Source: Parastagonospora avenae f. sp. tritici 18332-5
Lineage: Eukaryota > Ascomycota > Dothideomycetes > Pleosporales > Phaeosphaeriaceae
DNA: 64,000 bases
Direction: 5' to 3'
NCBI GenBank assembly: GCA_022559985.1
Contig: JAFJTR010000023.1
Span: 1 to 64,000 of the forward strand
The notes beneath the pieces are model-generated. The model did no database searches and was not told the origin of the DNA. It saw nothing but the letters and a program-made list of their open reading frames with translations. Numbering within the stretch: position 1 is the stretch's first letter; each line of letters starts with the position of its first letter. The position numbers and the translations under genes are program-made. This document shows positions 31,844 to 43,860 of this stretch, piece after piece.

Positions 31844-32255
31844 ATGTCGTCTGGCCCCGTTCCCTCCAAGCTTGTACTCTTGAGTGAGCTGGAGATATAC
31901 ACACCAGGCACGAAAGTTCGCTTTCTTGGCTGGTACTGTCTCTCATTGTGTTTAATCGCTCGTACTGATGCGCGGTAGTGTCGAGGAGTATGTCGTTTCG
32001 AAAGCGACCTTGCGCCTCAAGCATGACTACCCCACATCGACATCGCATGTGGTCGCAAATGTCGATGTAGAACATGTGCTCGAGCGCATCAAACATCATG
32101 AACTCGATGTCGGCACATGGCTCAACGTAATGGGCTATATCGAGCAGCGCAAAGAGAAGGGCGTCTTTGTCCAAGCTGTGACAGTCTGGAGCGCCGGCAA
32201 CATCGACCTAGACGCGTACGAGAAGGCTGTCGAGAAGAGAAAGCAATCTACATGA
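31844..32255 (+). CDS. TEN1: Telomere-capping CST complex subunit Ten1
   Basis: Two exons (31844-31932 and 31979-32255, 46 nt intron) encode 121 residues, the usual Ten1 size. The sequence fits a single OB-fold: PSKLVLLSELEIYTPGTKVR and FLGW form the first strands, then YVVSKATLRLKHDYP, VVANVDVEHVLERIKHHELD, VGTWLNVMGYIEQ, and VFVQAVTVWSAGNIDLDAYE. The GTKVRFLG, VGTWLNVMGY and VQAVTVWSAG signatures are those I associate with fungal Ten1. Known role: with Stn1 (and Cdc13/Ctc1 in other lineages) it protects chromosome ends and supports lagging-strand fill-in. The splice turns TG|T into the Cys after FLGW and is needed to reach the start. Confidence 0.85.
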
Positions 32256-34201
32256 GAGATGAATGGGCATGCATATTGTCTCGTATTCACCAAAGTCACG
32301 ACCAATTGTGGCATGTGAACGGGTACCAAGGCCGTCTCGAGGCTCGGCCAGGTGATAGCTTATGCTGTAAGCATATGTCTTCCTCCTGCCACACCTCCAG
32401 AAACTCAACGAGCAGAGACACGTAATGGACGTCCGATGCATGTGCCGAGGATGGATGCCTACAGTATTCGCGCATCGACTGCAACCGACTCCACCAATTT
32501 CCTTCAAATTTAGGCACCAACAAACTTGGCCTCCAGCCCTTTATTCTCAAAAGTGGGCATGAAGGCTCGCCTTTGCTCGCTTGGCTATTATAGGATATTG
32601 TTCCTATGTTATTCCTACTGTCTGGGTGCCACTAAAAGCTTTTCTTCCATGTGCTTCAAGCGTGGCTCTAGGCACCAGGAAAATTGGGCGAGCCTGCAAG
32701 CTTCGCACTAAGAGGAAGGGTCGGACGATGACAAGCCTACTGGAAACTCAATAAACGACCTTGTGCAAGTAGACTAGTCCTCTTGGTCTTCTCCAGAAGG
32801 GGCCATCCCTTGTTGAAGTCTGTGCAGCATTCTACATCCATTTCTGCTCAATTAACAACCAACTGCTAACACCAACAACTCTCAAAATGCCGCAAATTGG
32901 CCAACTTCAGCTTGTCCTACATTCCTATATTGGTTGTTTCCTATATGTTCATGCGGCGCGGCGACCATACACATTTTCAGGATGACATGCATGTGCGGGA
33001 CATGGGTCTGTCTGTAAGCGCCTTCATGTGGCATCTGATCTGGACTTCAAGAAAGTACCGACAAGGCTTGCGTATCCACACTACATATTTATTTCGCATA
33101 TTTGCAAAGATTGCCAGGTACTACGGTGCAGCGAACATCCCGGCCTCGCGATGTAAATCTGATGAGGCGATTACTACTCCATTATCGTCATGGTTCCTTC
33201 CAACCGACCAGCACTATCTGACCAACAAACCGTAACGACCATACCAACACATCGACAAAAGCATGCAACAACATCTCCGAAAGTCCATATCTGGACCTCA
33301 CCTGTTTCTCTCCACTCTTTCCGTTTCCCACTCCGTCTCTGCATATGTTGATCTAACCGCCCACTACACCCGCCAAGCGAAATACCCGCCGCCTATGTAG
33401 CACAAAAAAGCCGGACGTAGAGACTCCCGAGGTGCGATGTATGTACTTGATGAGTGTGGTACTATTTCCGGCGCGGGGCTGACATGTGCTTGTCATTGGA
33501 AATGGCGAAGGCTAATCTAGTATATGCCTAGTAAAAAGAAAGAGTTCGAAAATGTCAGCCTGGCGTCGCGTTTAGTTCAACACGCCGCAGGATCGGTGAT
33601 ATTCCGAACGGTATGTGTTGTTTGCGGCGTGGTGGCCTCGTGGGTTGGTGGAGGCGTACGATAGTGCCGCATCGGCTGTGAGTGAGGTGCGGTGCGCCTA
33701 ACGAACAACGTGTACAAGCTATCGCACTCTGCCTCGTGGCGCAGGTGGATCATCTGTATGATGTTGCGGCAATGCGGCGATGCGGCTCAGTCTCAATTCG
33801 AAGAATAGGGTGTCGCGTATATGCAAGGCGTATGTCACGATGTATGTCAAAAGAGGTGGTCGCAGATATGGCCGGTCGGAAATCAGGTCTGATCAGTTAA
33901 GATGGTCGGTAATTTCACTGCGATCAAAAAGCTGGTGAACGGATCTCCAAGAAACGTGGTCTAGTGATTTTCATCTACATGCTCTGCCACTTCAAATGCC
34001 ACTCCAAAGTCAAAACGCCCGCGTGAGAAGGGTATCGTAATGCGAAAACGAACGTAAGATATACAACAAGAAAGGCATCGGAAAGGTACAAGCGAATGCA
34101 AGCCGTCCTGTCAAACGGCAGACGTCCAGAGAAGTGAAAGACCTAAATCAAAGTGCGATGTGAGTGCAGTATGTATGTGCAAGTGTGCGGTCAATCCGCA
34201 C
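32256..34201. other. No gene seen (1.9 kb)
   Basis: Open frames such as 32897-33235 and 33682-33900 have no motifs. I found no tRNA, repeat or transposon end here. Confidence 0.45.
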
Positions 34202-35052
34202 TTAGTTACGTGGTCCGTAAACCCAGTCTAAAAGCAAAGTCAGCTCAAGCTCAAATACAGCTTCATGATGGGAAGTAGACTTACACTGCGCAGCATACTT
34301 GACTTCGAAAGTCTGCGGCATATCCTTGCACGTCGTCGGCGCAGAACCTCCCGCAGTCTCAAGGCGGTACACAGTATCAATACCACCCTGAGACAAACCC
34401 TTCGTGTCCTTGAGATACAGCCACTTGACCGCTCCCTCGCCCGTAAGGCCAGGGCACGCACTCTCCGGCGCGGGGGTATCGTTGAGTTTACCGACCTGGG
34501 CCTGGGGGTAAGGGGTCATGGCAAGCTGGTCGAAGGCGAAGGTGGGTGTGTTGGTAGTACCGAGCATCTTGAACATGTGGTTGCCGATGTGGTGGTCGTA
34601 GCCCTGGGATTTGAGGCTCCACTCCATGGTGGTTGGGTAGTTGCTCAAGGCAAGGGCAAGCGGGGAGAGGGAGGGGATCTTCCACTTCGCCATCGGGTCG
34701 TCGTTGAGCTTGGTGCCGATGTCGTATAGGGTAGCTAAAAGGAGGTCAGTGTGCTGCCTTGCTGAGAATTCGTTGAAAATATCTTACCAAGTGCACCTGT
34801 GGTTCCAGGAGCAGCATCTGGATTACCAGTTGAGCAGGTGTAGTTCTGTGTTCCGATACCGAGGACGACATATTTCAGCTGACCATCAGGGACAGGCAGA
34901 GCGCTTGTAGGCATCAACTTGGCGAGCTTGCTGAGATCACTGGCAGGAGCGTAGGTGGCAGGCTTGCCTCCTGGTCGTGGCAAAGCATTGGTCGAGGCTG
35001 TGAAGAGTGCGAGGGCGGACAACGCCGTGGAGAGTGAAGTGAAAAGCATCAT
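34202..35052 (-). CDS. Secreted DUF3455 protein
   Basis: Three exons (35052-34788, 34734-34285, 34227-34202) encode 246 residues; both introns keep phase, and the last exon is only 26 nt (YWVYGPRN). The N-terminus MMLFTSLSTALSALALFTAS is a signal peptide. The DUF3455 landmarks follow: LKYVVLGIGTQNYTC, a TLYDIGTKLN segment, GNHMFKM, VKWLYLKDTKGLSQGGIDTV, YRLETAGGSAPTTC and a closing EVKYAA strand. Members are often labelled malate dehydrogenase-like in databases, but I know no demonstrated activity and see no NAD-binding motif. Likely an extracellular or cell-wall protein. Its nearest neighbours are long non-coding stretches. Confidence 0.87.
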
Positions 35053-37210
35053 AATCTTCTGGTACGGAAGTACTAGTGAAAGTCTTCGGTGTAGATATGG
35101 TGTTCCTGAGATCCTGGTAGGGGTCGTATGCAAGAGAAGAACTTAATTGTTCAGACACAGTTCGACGAGGCGCAAGGGAGAATTGAAGTGAGTAGAACAA
35201 GAACGATGAAAATGGAGCAGAACGAGGTAGTAGCAACTGAAGATAGATAAGACGCACGTCGCAAACCAGCCTTCTCCCAGTCTGTCTCTTTAGAAAAGCA
35301 GGCAGTAGTTGGGTGTCACAACGTCTTCGTCCCGGCGGTTGGCGATCTTATACCTTCTTCATCCAATTCCCATCCCTGCAGCGGCCGTTGTATCGACCAC
35401 TACTAGCCCACGCGCCATAAGCATGTACATGGTCACGGACCGCCTTCGAACCCGAATTTGCTTCTGCCACCCTGGAGGCGAAGTGTAGGCGGGTGGAAAT
35501 GAGATACTACGCGCAGGGGTCTTCCCATGGTCGCAGGACGCCTTGCCTAGATCCGTAAGGAGGATAAAGTGCTTGTCCTTCCTGTAAGCGCTGATACGCA
35601 CACCAGTGCGATCGAGAACATGGGTAACCCGAGCCGCAGGGCCGCAGCTTTGCTTCTGCGTGTTGAGCCTCCATTCGCGCAAGAGATATCTTTGACATGT
35701 TGGTTTTCAGAACTTCGCCTCCACAGAGGGACATACTTTCGACGTTGAAACTGCCTTGCAGCAGACGGCACATCACTCGGGCTCTAGCCGTACGCGCCCC
35801 AACAAGGCCCGATAGCTTCTAAGCACAGATGAAAGTCCGGGGGATGAAGAAAGGAAAGCCTGGCTAGTGCCAAAGCTTCAACTCCCACCGGTGTCTGTGC
35901 ACTGCAGGCGCCACTACATGCAGCGGCTGCTAAATGCCCTCATGTGGTTATTGGAGCTCCACTAAGTGGCTGAAAAGTTATCGAAAACCCCGCTTTTGGC
36001 TGCAAAGCCAGCAAATTAGTCCCACATCGACCACATATTAACGGGATTTTCGGCAGCCCTTGAGGGTGTTGTGCGCGGCGCTGAGGTGGCCAGGCAGGCC
36101 GTCTGTCGCGTGAAAGCATGCATACGTTGGTGGTGTCAACAAGCGAGCTCCAATGTCATTTCCTGCAGTATTCAACTTTCGTTCTGCCACTGTTTCGGTC
36201 GTCCTGAGTCGTTCGAGGGGCAATGTCCGTCGCTGATAGCCCAAGTATTGATGTAAAACACTTCAGCTGCCTATTTCAATCAGTTGCGAACTGTTCAGGG
36301 TATACCTCCATGGGTGGATCCTACCACCAGGTTTCCGGCCAGACGACAACTGGGCGTAGTTCTCGTCTGCTTGCCGAGATTGAAATTTACAGACACAGTA
36401 AGATCCAACAAGGCAGTCAGCCAGACCGCTAAATAAACTGCATTAGTGTCGGTGACGTTGCTTTTCTCCTCAACAAGTCAATTGAGGGGCAATGTTGGCG
36501 TCCTTGGTCTGCTGCAAGGCCTCGAAAACAGCGACATTAGTGCGTTTTTCGTGCATGCGACAGAAGGTGGAGTGCGGAAGAACATCTCCAGGATAAGTTC
36601 GAGCTCTGGATGCGCGTGCGGGTCTTTGAAGCGGACATTCCTGCCCCATCAGGCGTGGTTAGGCATGTGAGCAATAATCCGTCTTTTGGAGCCATGTATG
36701 CTCGGAGTGGAGTTTATGCAGCGGCTGTTCTTCGCAAAGATTGTTCGGAAACAACCGTTGAGCTGTGTACTGCTGGACGTTGTGTGCTGTGACAGCCTGC
36801 AGCTCCTCTACAGCACCGAGGCCACGTGTGATGCGGCGGCAGGGTACAGTTTACGGCTCTCATGAGAATCGCAACGATCCCGCAGATTTACTGGCGATCC
36901 TGCCAATCTGCGCATTATTCGGGTCCCGAGAGGCGACGATCATAGTCGGCCGTTGGTGGTCTAGGCTTGAGGTTGTGCTCGAGGGAACACGACTGAACGC
37001 TCGGGCTCGCAGCTGCACGAGCATATAGCTGTTTTGCGACACGGACCTGAGATATTGAGCCCCATCCAGCGGGCCGTTTAGTATAGCCAGTGTTTTGACT
37101 TTCGGATCCTGGCAGAAATTGGGAGTGGAAGGACGGTTTTGTTCAGCAACCGAGATGAACTGTTTCGTCCCAAACAGGTTAGGCTAGGCAACCATCGAAT
37201 AAGTCACAGC
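35053..37210. other. No gene seen (2.2 kb)
   Basis: ORFs on both strands are short and motif-free. The part next to 35053 should hold the DUF3455 promoter. No repeat or RNA gene recognised. Confidence 0.45.
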
Positions 37211-38193
37211 ATGCCATTGCCTTCTTCAAATGTTCACAGTTACTACACAAACCTCACCAAAATGAAGCGCAAGACTGCCCCTGCTGAAAACCGCTCGGCC
37301 CAACAGGCTGTTCAGGAACAGCGGCATGAAACACTCAAACCGCGTCTTACGAAGGAGCGCGGAACAATTCAAGACCGCAACGCCAGAAGATCTCCACTTC
37401 TTCGCCTGCCGGCCGAACTCAGGGAACAGATTTGGCTTTACGCGTTCGGCAGTCGAGCCATTCATCCTCGAATGTACTATACAGATAGACAGACCACAGA
37501 TACGCAGACCCCGAGGAAGCTTTGTTGTTCATTCACGGCCTGCAAAGAGCTTTTCACGGACGAAGAAGTCAACCGTGGAGCTATCGTGGTAGGCAGCAGG
37601 CGTTGGATGATAGTAAAAACACAAGCACTCAGTGCAAGCACCTTCATCGGATCGCATTCTCCCTGCGCCAAAACCTGGGGAATCATATATACGATCGTGC
37701 CAACAGTCTGCAAGCAGATTTATTACGAGGCAGCACCCATCGCCTACAAGACGTGTACTTTTACATTTGACGGCGATATAGATTTTCAGCAATTTTTTAA
37801 GTTGCCCGTTATCCCCTTCGACCTCATCACCAAGTTGAGCATTGTTTTGCACAACAGAAAACGACACCCGAGTTGGCTCGTCGGCCTGGAAAAGGCTGGA
37901 TTGATCGCACAGCTCAAGTCTCTCAAGAGTCTCAATATAGTCCAAGCAAATGCCTACGGCCATAGACCCTCAGTCGTGCGTAAGTAAAACATCGGCACGT
38001 ATATCAGGATGAGGCTAACTTCTGATTTCTCATAGGCTTGGCAGATGGATTTAAAAATTTCCGGCTTCGGGAAGACCAGGTCACAGTGACTGCTTTTTCA
38101 TATGGGGAACCCCATACAAGGAGGATGCCGGACTTGGAGGAAAGGGTTCGCGAGCACTTATTTAACACCGAAGGTGTGCAACAAAAAATCTGA
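37211..38193 (+). CDS. F-box/DUF7730-like fungal protein
   Basis: Two exons (37211-37979 and 38036-38193, 56 nt intron) encode 308 residues; an ATG at 37262 (MKRKTAPAEN) would give 291. The key block is SPLLRLPAELREQIWLYAFG, the LPxELRxxIWxxA motif at the start of many fungal F-box-like and DUF7730 proteins. It is followed by YYTDRQTTDTQTPRKLCCSF, VPTVCKQIYYEAAPIAYKTC and FTFDGDIDFQQFF, the usual second half (CkQiyxEa ... yxxntFxF). Such proteins are very numerous in Dothideomycetes and mostly uncharacterised; a role as a substrate adaptor is only inference. The reading frame is intact. Confidence 0.72.
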
Positions 38194-38494
38194 GCGATCA
38201 AAAGCTTCCGTTCCATATTGTCGTTATTGGGCCGTAATACTTGAAGGAAATCGGAACTCTCGGTGATAATCCCATCGGAAAAGTCGAAGGCGGGGAGACT
38301 TACGAATCAGGATGTGGCATACCTAGAGACGTTGGGCAAGCGCGGCAACCTTCCGCTAGCATGACGTTTGCATTCGACACTTCAAAATGTCAACATGCAA
38401 ACACATAATCAACAACCAACCTTGGCGTTGATCTAGGGAACTATATATAGTCAATTAGCGACCTACGAAGTTCACATTAGATGATCGCAGCGCC
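38194..38494 (+). promoter_or_regulatory. P450 upstream region with TATA-like site
   Basis: TATATATA at 38442-38449 lies about 46 nt before the P450 start codon at 38495. No gene in the interval. Confidence 0.5.
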
Positions 38495-40064
38495 ATGGCA
38501 CACATCCTCCATGAAGACCTGGAAGGCTTTTGGCGTATGCTCATAGAACTGCCTACTAGCTCTCTAGCACCACTACTACTTCTATTCACACTATTTCTCG
38601 TTCGTAAACATTTAACCAAAATCCCATATGTAATACTAACACCCTCAGCTCACACTCTCCTACACCCTCTACAACAGCCATCTCCACCCCCTCCGTTCGT
38701 ACCCAGGCCCCCTCCTCTGGCGCTCCTTCCGCCTCCCCTACGTGATATCAACCCACCGAGGCCGCCTACACACTGATCTGAAAGACTTTCACGCCAAATA
38801 CGGCCCAATCGTCCGTATCGCACCCAACGAACTCTCCTACGCCAACAGCGCAGCATGGAAAGACATCTATCTCAACCGCCCCAACCACCCCGTCTTCGAG
38901 CGCAACCGCACGTGGTTCAAGAAAATGACGCCCGATGAACCCAATTCCATTATGGGGTATGATGAAGACGATCACGCGAGGTTTCGCAGGGCGTTTGCGA
39001 ATTCGTTCTCGGATAAGAGCTTGCGCGAGCAAATACCTGTTATAGAGAGCTATGTGGATTTATTCATCTCCCAGTTGAAGGAGAAAGAAAAGGAGTCCGT
39101 CGATCTCGCCCAGTGGTTCAACTTCCTCACCTTCGACCTCTCCGCCGACCTATCCTTCGGCTCCTCCTTCACGTGTCTGGAGAACGGAACCGCACACGTC
39201 TGGGTGCGCGTGGCGCAGGACTTCGGTAAGGGTCTAGCACTAATCGCCAGCGTGAATACATACCGTATCGACCACCTCCTGCGCTACATCATTCCCAAAA
39301 AGGTCCTGCAGCGCATGAAAGACCATCGCGAAATCAGCAGTGCGAAAGCACGCCAGCGTTTAGAATTGACCACCGAACGACCGGATTTCGTCAGCCCGAC
39401 GCGGAAGTATATCTCAACCCACCCAGACTTCGCCCTGTCGACGAAAGAATGGGAGATAAATATGCTCGTCATCGCCTTTGCCGCGTCTGAGACAACCGCG
39501 TCGGCACTCACCGCCGCGGTGCGCGAGCTCTGCCAGCATCGCGGCGCGCTGGCGAGGTTGGTGTCTGAAATCCGATATGCGTTTGAGAAAGAGGGAGACA
39601 TTACGGTGGCCAGCACGCAGAACCTCACATACCTCAACGCAGTAATCAACGAGACGCTGCGCCTCGACCCCCCCGTCGTCATCGGCGTGCCGCGGGTCAC
39701 GCCCTCGCCCGGCTCCATGATTTGCGGCAGATGGGTAAGTGGTGGGACGTATGTGAGTTACAATCAGTTTGCAGCGAATCGGCAGGCGTATAACTTCCAT
39801 TCACCCAACACTTTCTTGCCGGAGCGATTCATTGATGCATGTGAGAGAGATGATATGGCTGGATTCAACCCGTTTGGGGCAGGCAGGAATAGCTGCATTG
39901 GAGTGAAATTGGCGTATGCGGAAATGCGGGTTGTGCTTGCGCGGTTGGTTTGGGGGTTTGATGTGCAGCTCGAAGGGGAAGGGGGATGGGAATGGGGCGA
40001 GCAAGAGACGTATATTTTCTGGGACAAGAACCCTCTCAACGTCGTCCTGACACGCGTGCAGTAG
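38495..40064 (+). CDS. Cytochrome P450 monooxygenase
   Basis: Two exons (38495-38599 and 38649-40064) encode 506 residues. An N-terminal membrane anchor (SSLAPLLLLFTLFL) leads, across the splice, to LYNSHLHPLRSYPGPLLWRS, the usual hinge. Then come the C-helix region, the I-helix AFAASETTASA (acid-Thr pair ETT), the ExxR motif ETLR (Glu370-Arg373) and the heme loop FNPFGAGRNSCIGVKLAYAE with Cys451 as iron ligand. The spacing and KYGPIVRIAPNELSYAN resemble the large CYP3/CYP52-like fungal clan whose members oxidise secondary metabolites or xenobiotics. The substrate cannot be told, and no biosynthetic cluster surrounds it. The donor GTTCGT at 38600 keeps phase 0. Its stop lies 10 bp from that of the convergent lyase gene. 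Confidence 0.93.
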
Positions 40065-40074
40065 ATGTAAATAT

Positions 40075-41067
40075 TCAAGCAACCACCCTCCCAAATCCAA
40101 ACCCCCGTACCCCACTACTAACCCACACCGCCTCCCCAACAACTACCGTATCAACACTAACCGGCTCCTCCATGCAAAAACCCTTGCCCAGTGCCCACCG
40201 CCGACTCGTGCCCCTCTGCCCACCCGCACCCACCTTCTTGCTCCGAACCGAATGTCCCCAGCGCCCTGGAAACGGCACGCGCAGTTCCCCCTCATCCTGT
40301 TCCCCATCGCCACTCGACGGCTTGAACGCGCTCGGCACGCCCACAGGGGGCGTGACCCATCTCCCGCCGCGGTAGAAATACAGTGACGTGTATGTGCCCT
40401 CTGTGAGTTCGTGCACGTCGTTGAAGAGCATGACTTCGACCTGTGCCGGGGCGGCGAGATTAGAGGGGAGAGCGCGGGCGCGCGCGGCGTTGTACATTTC
40501 TCGCATTGTGGTTTTGAGGAGGGTGTGTGGGGATGGCGGGGTTGGTTGGGTATCGAGTCTGAGGGTCCATTCTTGCGGAGCCGAGGGCGTAGAGAGAGCG
40601 TCTGTTGGGCCGAGGGATAGGGCGCCGCCGGTTAGAGGAGAGGGGGTGAATGTGTTTGCTGGATGAGGGGGAGGTGGAGAGGGGTTTGGGGGAGAGAAGG
40701 AGGAGGGGTAGAGGGTTGAGAGGGGGACGGGGGGGATGGAGATAAATTCGATGGTCATGGTGGCAGGTTTGTCGAAGAGGATGCGGAGTTTGAGCGGGCC
40801 GGTTTGTGAGGGGTTGGTACTTTGCCAGCCTTTGACTCTTTTTAGAAGTTCTTCGTGTAGGGCGTGACCATCTTGCAAGCGCTCTGCCACGGCGTCGAAG
40901 TCGAAATGTTGGGCTGCTTCTAGCATGCGGCCGCGGTGGTATGCAAGCATGTAGAAGGGCGATGGAGTGATGAAATTCAAGTCTGATCTGGAGTTCTCTT
41001 CAGACTCAAGTAGAAGTGGGTCATAGCGGATGGATGTGAAAAGCTGAAAGTCAGCTTCGGATGTCAT
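40075..41067 (-). CDS. ABZ2: Class IV aminotransferase-fold protein, probable aminodeoxychorismate lyase
   Basis: A single-exon 330-residue protein from the ATG at 41067 (MTSEADFQLFTSIRYDPLLL). The N-terminus with ENSRSDLNFITPSPFYMLAY and HRGRMLEAAQHF, the central VMLFNDVHELTEGTYTSLYF, and the C-terminal GKGFCMEEPVSVDTV plus VWVSSGVRGFGFGRV match fungal 4-amino-4-deoxychorismate lyases of the class IV PLP fold. These make 4-aminobenzoate for folate. A Pro/Ser-rich insert (about residues 115-155) separates the two lobes, which is common in fungal homologues. I could not pin the PLP Lys. Other class IV enzymes (branched-chain or D-amino-acid aminotransferases) are less likely given the motif set. 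Confidence 0.72.
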   Translation of the reverse strand: MTSEADFQLFTSIRYDPLLLESEENSRSDLNFITPSPFYMLAYHRGRMLEAAQHFDFDAVAERLQDGHALHEELLKRVKGWQSTNPSQTGPLKLRILFDKPATMTIEFISIPPVPLSTLYPSSFSPPNPSPPPPHPANTFTPSPLTGGALSLGPTDALSTPSAPQEWTLRLDTQPTPPSPHTLLKTTMREMYNAARARALPSNLAAPAQVEVMLFNDVHELTEGTYTSLYFYRGGRWVTPPVGVPSAFKPSSGDGEQDEGELRVPFPGRWGHSVRSKKVGAGGQRGTSRRWALGKGFCMEEPVSVDTVVVGEAVWVSSGVRGFGFGRVVA

Positions 41068-41786
41068 GATGTCGATATCTGCCAGTCTTTTCCTGGTGTG
41101 TGTGGAAGCCCTCGGAAAGTACAATTATGCCAATTCTATCTCTTTCCCTTAACTGCTGTGAAGATACTGATGATATGCAAAAAAAAATTGCAAGTCTCCA
41201 ATCTCATGGTTCAGGCTCGTTCGAGCGTTGCTGTTAAGCTGACGATGGTGCGGAGCTGCGACTAAATGACTCGTGCAGCTTAACGCCGAACTTGAGCGCA
41301 TGCACAAAGACGTGGCAACGCACTCTATGGCAACGCGTCTCATGGACTTCGACATGCATTTGATAGCCTGCACAGACACAGTGGCTAAGTCAAGATTAGG
41401 TATACAAATCCCAGACATGTGAGCGACACGTGACGTGTGGGAGGTCCATCTCGCCTCGGGTTGCGCAATACCATAGACAATTTTGTTAGTCTCGTGCGAG
41501 CCTGAGAAAGACGTGGTCTCAATGTTGGAGTAAAATGTTTACAGATTCCGATCTCTCGTCTCGGGTACCACGCGTCAAAACAAATATGTTCGTGTCGGTG
41601 GTCCGTTGATGACGTCCCTCTGTGCACGGGCCAAAATCAGACTAGCCCAAGATTTCACAGCGAGCTCGAATGTCCGCACAGCTGCGGCCGCAGACATCCC
41701 GCCAACATTTCCATTGAGCGCCCCCATCGCCTTCCCTTCTCTCCTTAATCACATCCGTAATAATCCCCCATATCTTATCGTCCGCC
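41068..41786. other. Divergent upstream region, ABZ2-like and TOM70 genes
   Basis: 719 bp between the two start codons. No ORF with motifs. A hairpin-like A9 run flanked by GC/GC occurs near 41178-41192. Confidence 0.5.
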
Positions 41787-43860
41787 ATGGCGCCTACCAA
41801 CCAGGCGCCACAGGGCCCCGGCCCCTTCCCCGTCCAAATTCCCCTCGAACAAGGCACAAGCTCGCTATGGGACCGGTTATCAAACTGGGCGGCTGAGAAC
41901 AAGGGCGTAGTCTATACCATTGCCGGAGTCACATTGGTGGTCGGTGCGGGTGGCGCGATATATTACATGTCCTCGGATTCGAATCAAGACCAGAGCGCAA
42001 CTGCAGGCAGCAAGAGGAAGAAGAATCGCGAGCAGAAGCGTGCCAAGAAGAGGGACGAAAAGTCCAAGGCGGCTCCAGAAGAGGCACAGGCTCCGAGCTC
42101 GGAGAAGAAGGCTTCGGTTGAGGCGTCGACAGAAAACGAGCTGCCAGATGTCGACGAGAACAGCGTAGCGGCGCTCTCAGACGAGGTATGACATGCCCAA
42201 GAATAGTTGATTTCATGGAAGCCGATTCGCAGCAATATCAGACATGACCAGCTGCATGGAAACTGCCCATTCCGATCTTATCGAAGACGACGACGACTAA
42301 CAAACCACAGGAGCGCAAAGACTACGCTGCAAAGCTCAAGGCCGCCGGAAACAAAGCCTACGGAGCCAAGGACTACAACCGCGCCATCGAACTGTACGGC
42401 AAGGCCATCCTCTGCAAGCAAGACCCCGTCTTCTACTCGAACCGCGCGGCATGCTACAATGCCATGCAGGAGTGGGACAAGGTCATTGAAGACACCACCG
42501 CCGCCATCAACCTCGACAACGAATACGTCAAGGCCCTGAACCGACGAGCGAACGCATACGAGGAGGTCGAGCGCAACAGTGAGGCTCTGCTCGACTACAC
42601 GGCGAGCTGCATCATCGACGGCTTCCGCAACGAGAGCAGCGCGCAGAGCGTAGAAAGGCTGCTGAAGAAGGTTGCCGAGACCAAGGGCAAGGCGATTCTC
42701 GCCGGAAAGGAGAAGAAGCTGCCCAGCCCAACATTCGTCACAAACTACCTCCAGAGCTTCCGACCAAAGCCGCCACCAGAGGGCCTTGAGGACGACGCCG
42801 AGCTGGACGAGGAGAGCGGAAAGGGACAGCTGCGCAAGGGTCTCCAGGCCATGGCCACCAAGACTGGCGACGGCTATACCGAAGCAGCCGCCGCCTTTGA
42901 CCGTGCTCTCGAGCTCGGCGACCTGGGCGAGCACGAAGCCTTCGCATACAACATGCGCGGCACCTTCAGCTACCTCAAGGGCGACAACGAGGACGCTCTG
43001 CAAGACATGGACAAGTCCATCAGCCTGCAACCTACCCTCACCCAATCCTTCATCAAGCGCGCCTCCATGCACCTCGAACTCGCCAACCCGGACGCCGCCG
43101 AATCCGACTTCGCCGCCGCCCTCGAGCAAAACGCCTCGGACCCGGACATCTTCTACCACCGCGCACAGCTGCACTTCATCAAGTCTGAATTCGGAGAGGC
43201 CGCAAAGGACTACCAAAAGTCCATCGACCTCGACAAGGACTTCATCTTCTCACACATCCAGCTCGGCGTTACGCAGTACAAAATGGGCTCCATCGCCTCC
43301 TCCATGGCCACCTTCCGCCGCTGCATGAAGAACTTTCAAAACGTCCCCGACGTCTACAACTACTACGGCGAGCTGCTGCTCGACCAGCAGAAATACCAGG
43401 AAGCCATCGAAAAATTCGACACCGCGGTCGAAATGGAGAAATCGTCCAAGCCCCTGGGCATGAACGTCCTCCCGCTGATTAACAAGGCGCTCGCGCTCTT
43501 CCAGTGGAAGAACGACTTCGGAGATGCAGAGAAACTGTGCGAGAAGGCGCTCATCATCGATCCCGAGTGCGACATTGCCGTCGCCACCATGGCGCAGTTA
43601 CTCCTCCAGCAAGGCAAAGTCACAGAGGCGCTCAAGTACTTTGAGCGCGCGGCCGAACTCAGCAGGACCGAGGGCGAGATTGTGAATGCGCTGAGTTATG
43701 CCGAGGCCACGAGGACGCAGTTGGAGGTGAGTACTTCCCTTCCCTTCACAGTTTATATGCTAATCAATCTGTTCAGGTCCAGGAGAAATACCCAAAGCTC
43801 GCATCGCGACTGGGCGCCATGGGCGCGGGCGCGGGTGGGTTTGGCGGCGGCATGCGGTAG
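41787..43860 (+). CDS. TOM70: Mitochondrial import receptor Tom70
   Basis: Three exons (41787-42185, 42311-43726, 43777-43860) encode 632 residues, close to yeast Tom70 (617). A short intermembrane-space N-terminus is followed by one membrane helix (about residues 41-61, VVYTIAGVTLVVGAGGAIYY). Then come a Lys/Glu-rich linker and TPR repeats: the clamp begins KLKAAGNKAYGAKDYNRAIE and continues FYSNRAACYNAMQEWDKVIE, AFAYNMRGTFSYLKGDNEDA, and further repeats to LKYFERAAELSRTEGEI. The C-terminus is GAGAGGFGGGMR. Known role: an outer-membrane docking receptor for Hsp70/Hsp90-bound carrier precursors. All introns are phase 0. Convergent with SNF1. Confidence 0.96.

Noticed and set aside
32897..33235. 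Hydrophobic plus-strand ORF in the 1.9 kb empty stretch
   Set aside because: No ATG in good context, no family resemblance, and no homologous exon nearby.
22490..40064. UstYa-like gene and P450 as one biosynthetic cluster
   Set aside because: They are 15 kb apart with housekeeping genes (FHL1, SNF7, TEN1) between and no synthase, so no cluster is supported.
42278..43216. 312-codon minus-strand ORF opposite TOM70
   Set aside because: Low-complexity Val/Gly/Leu shadow of a GC-rich coding strand; no motifs, and TOM70 is certain on the other strand.
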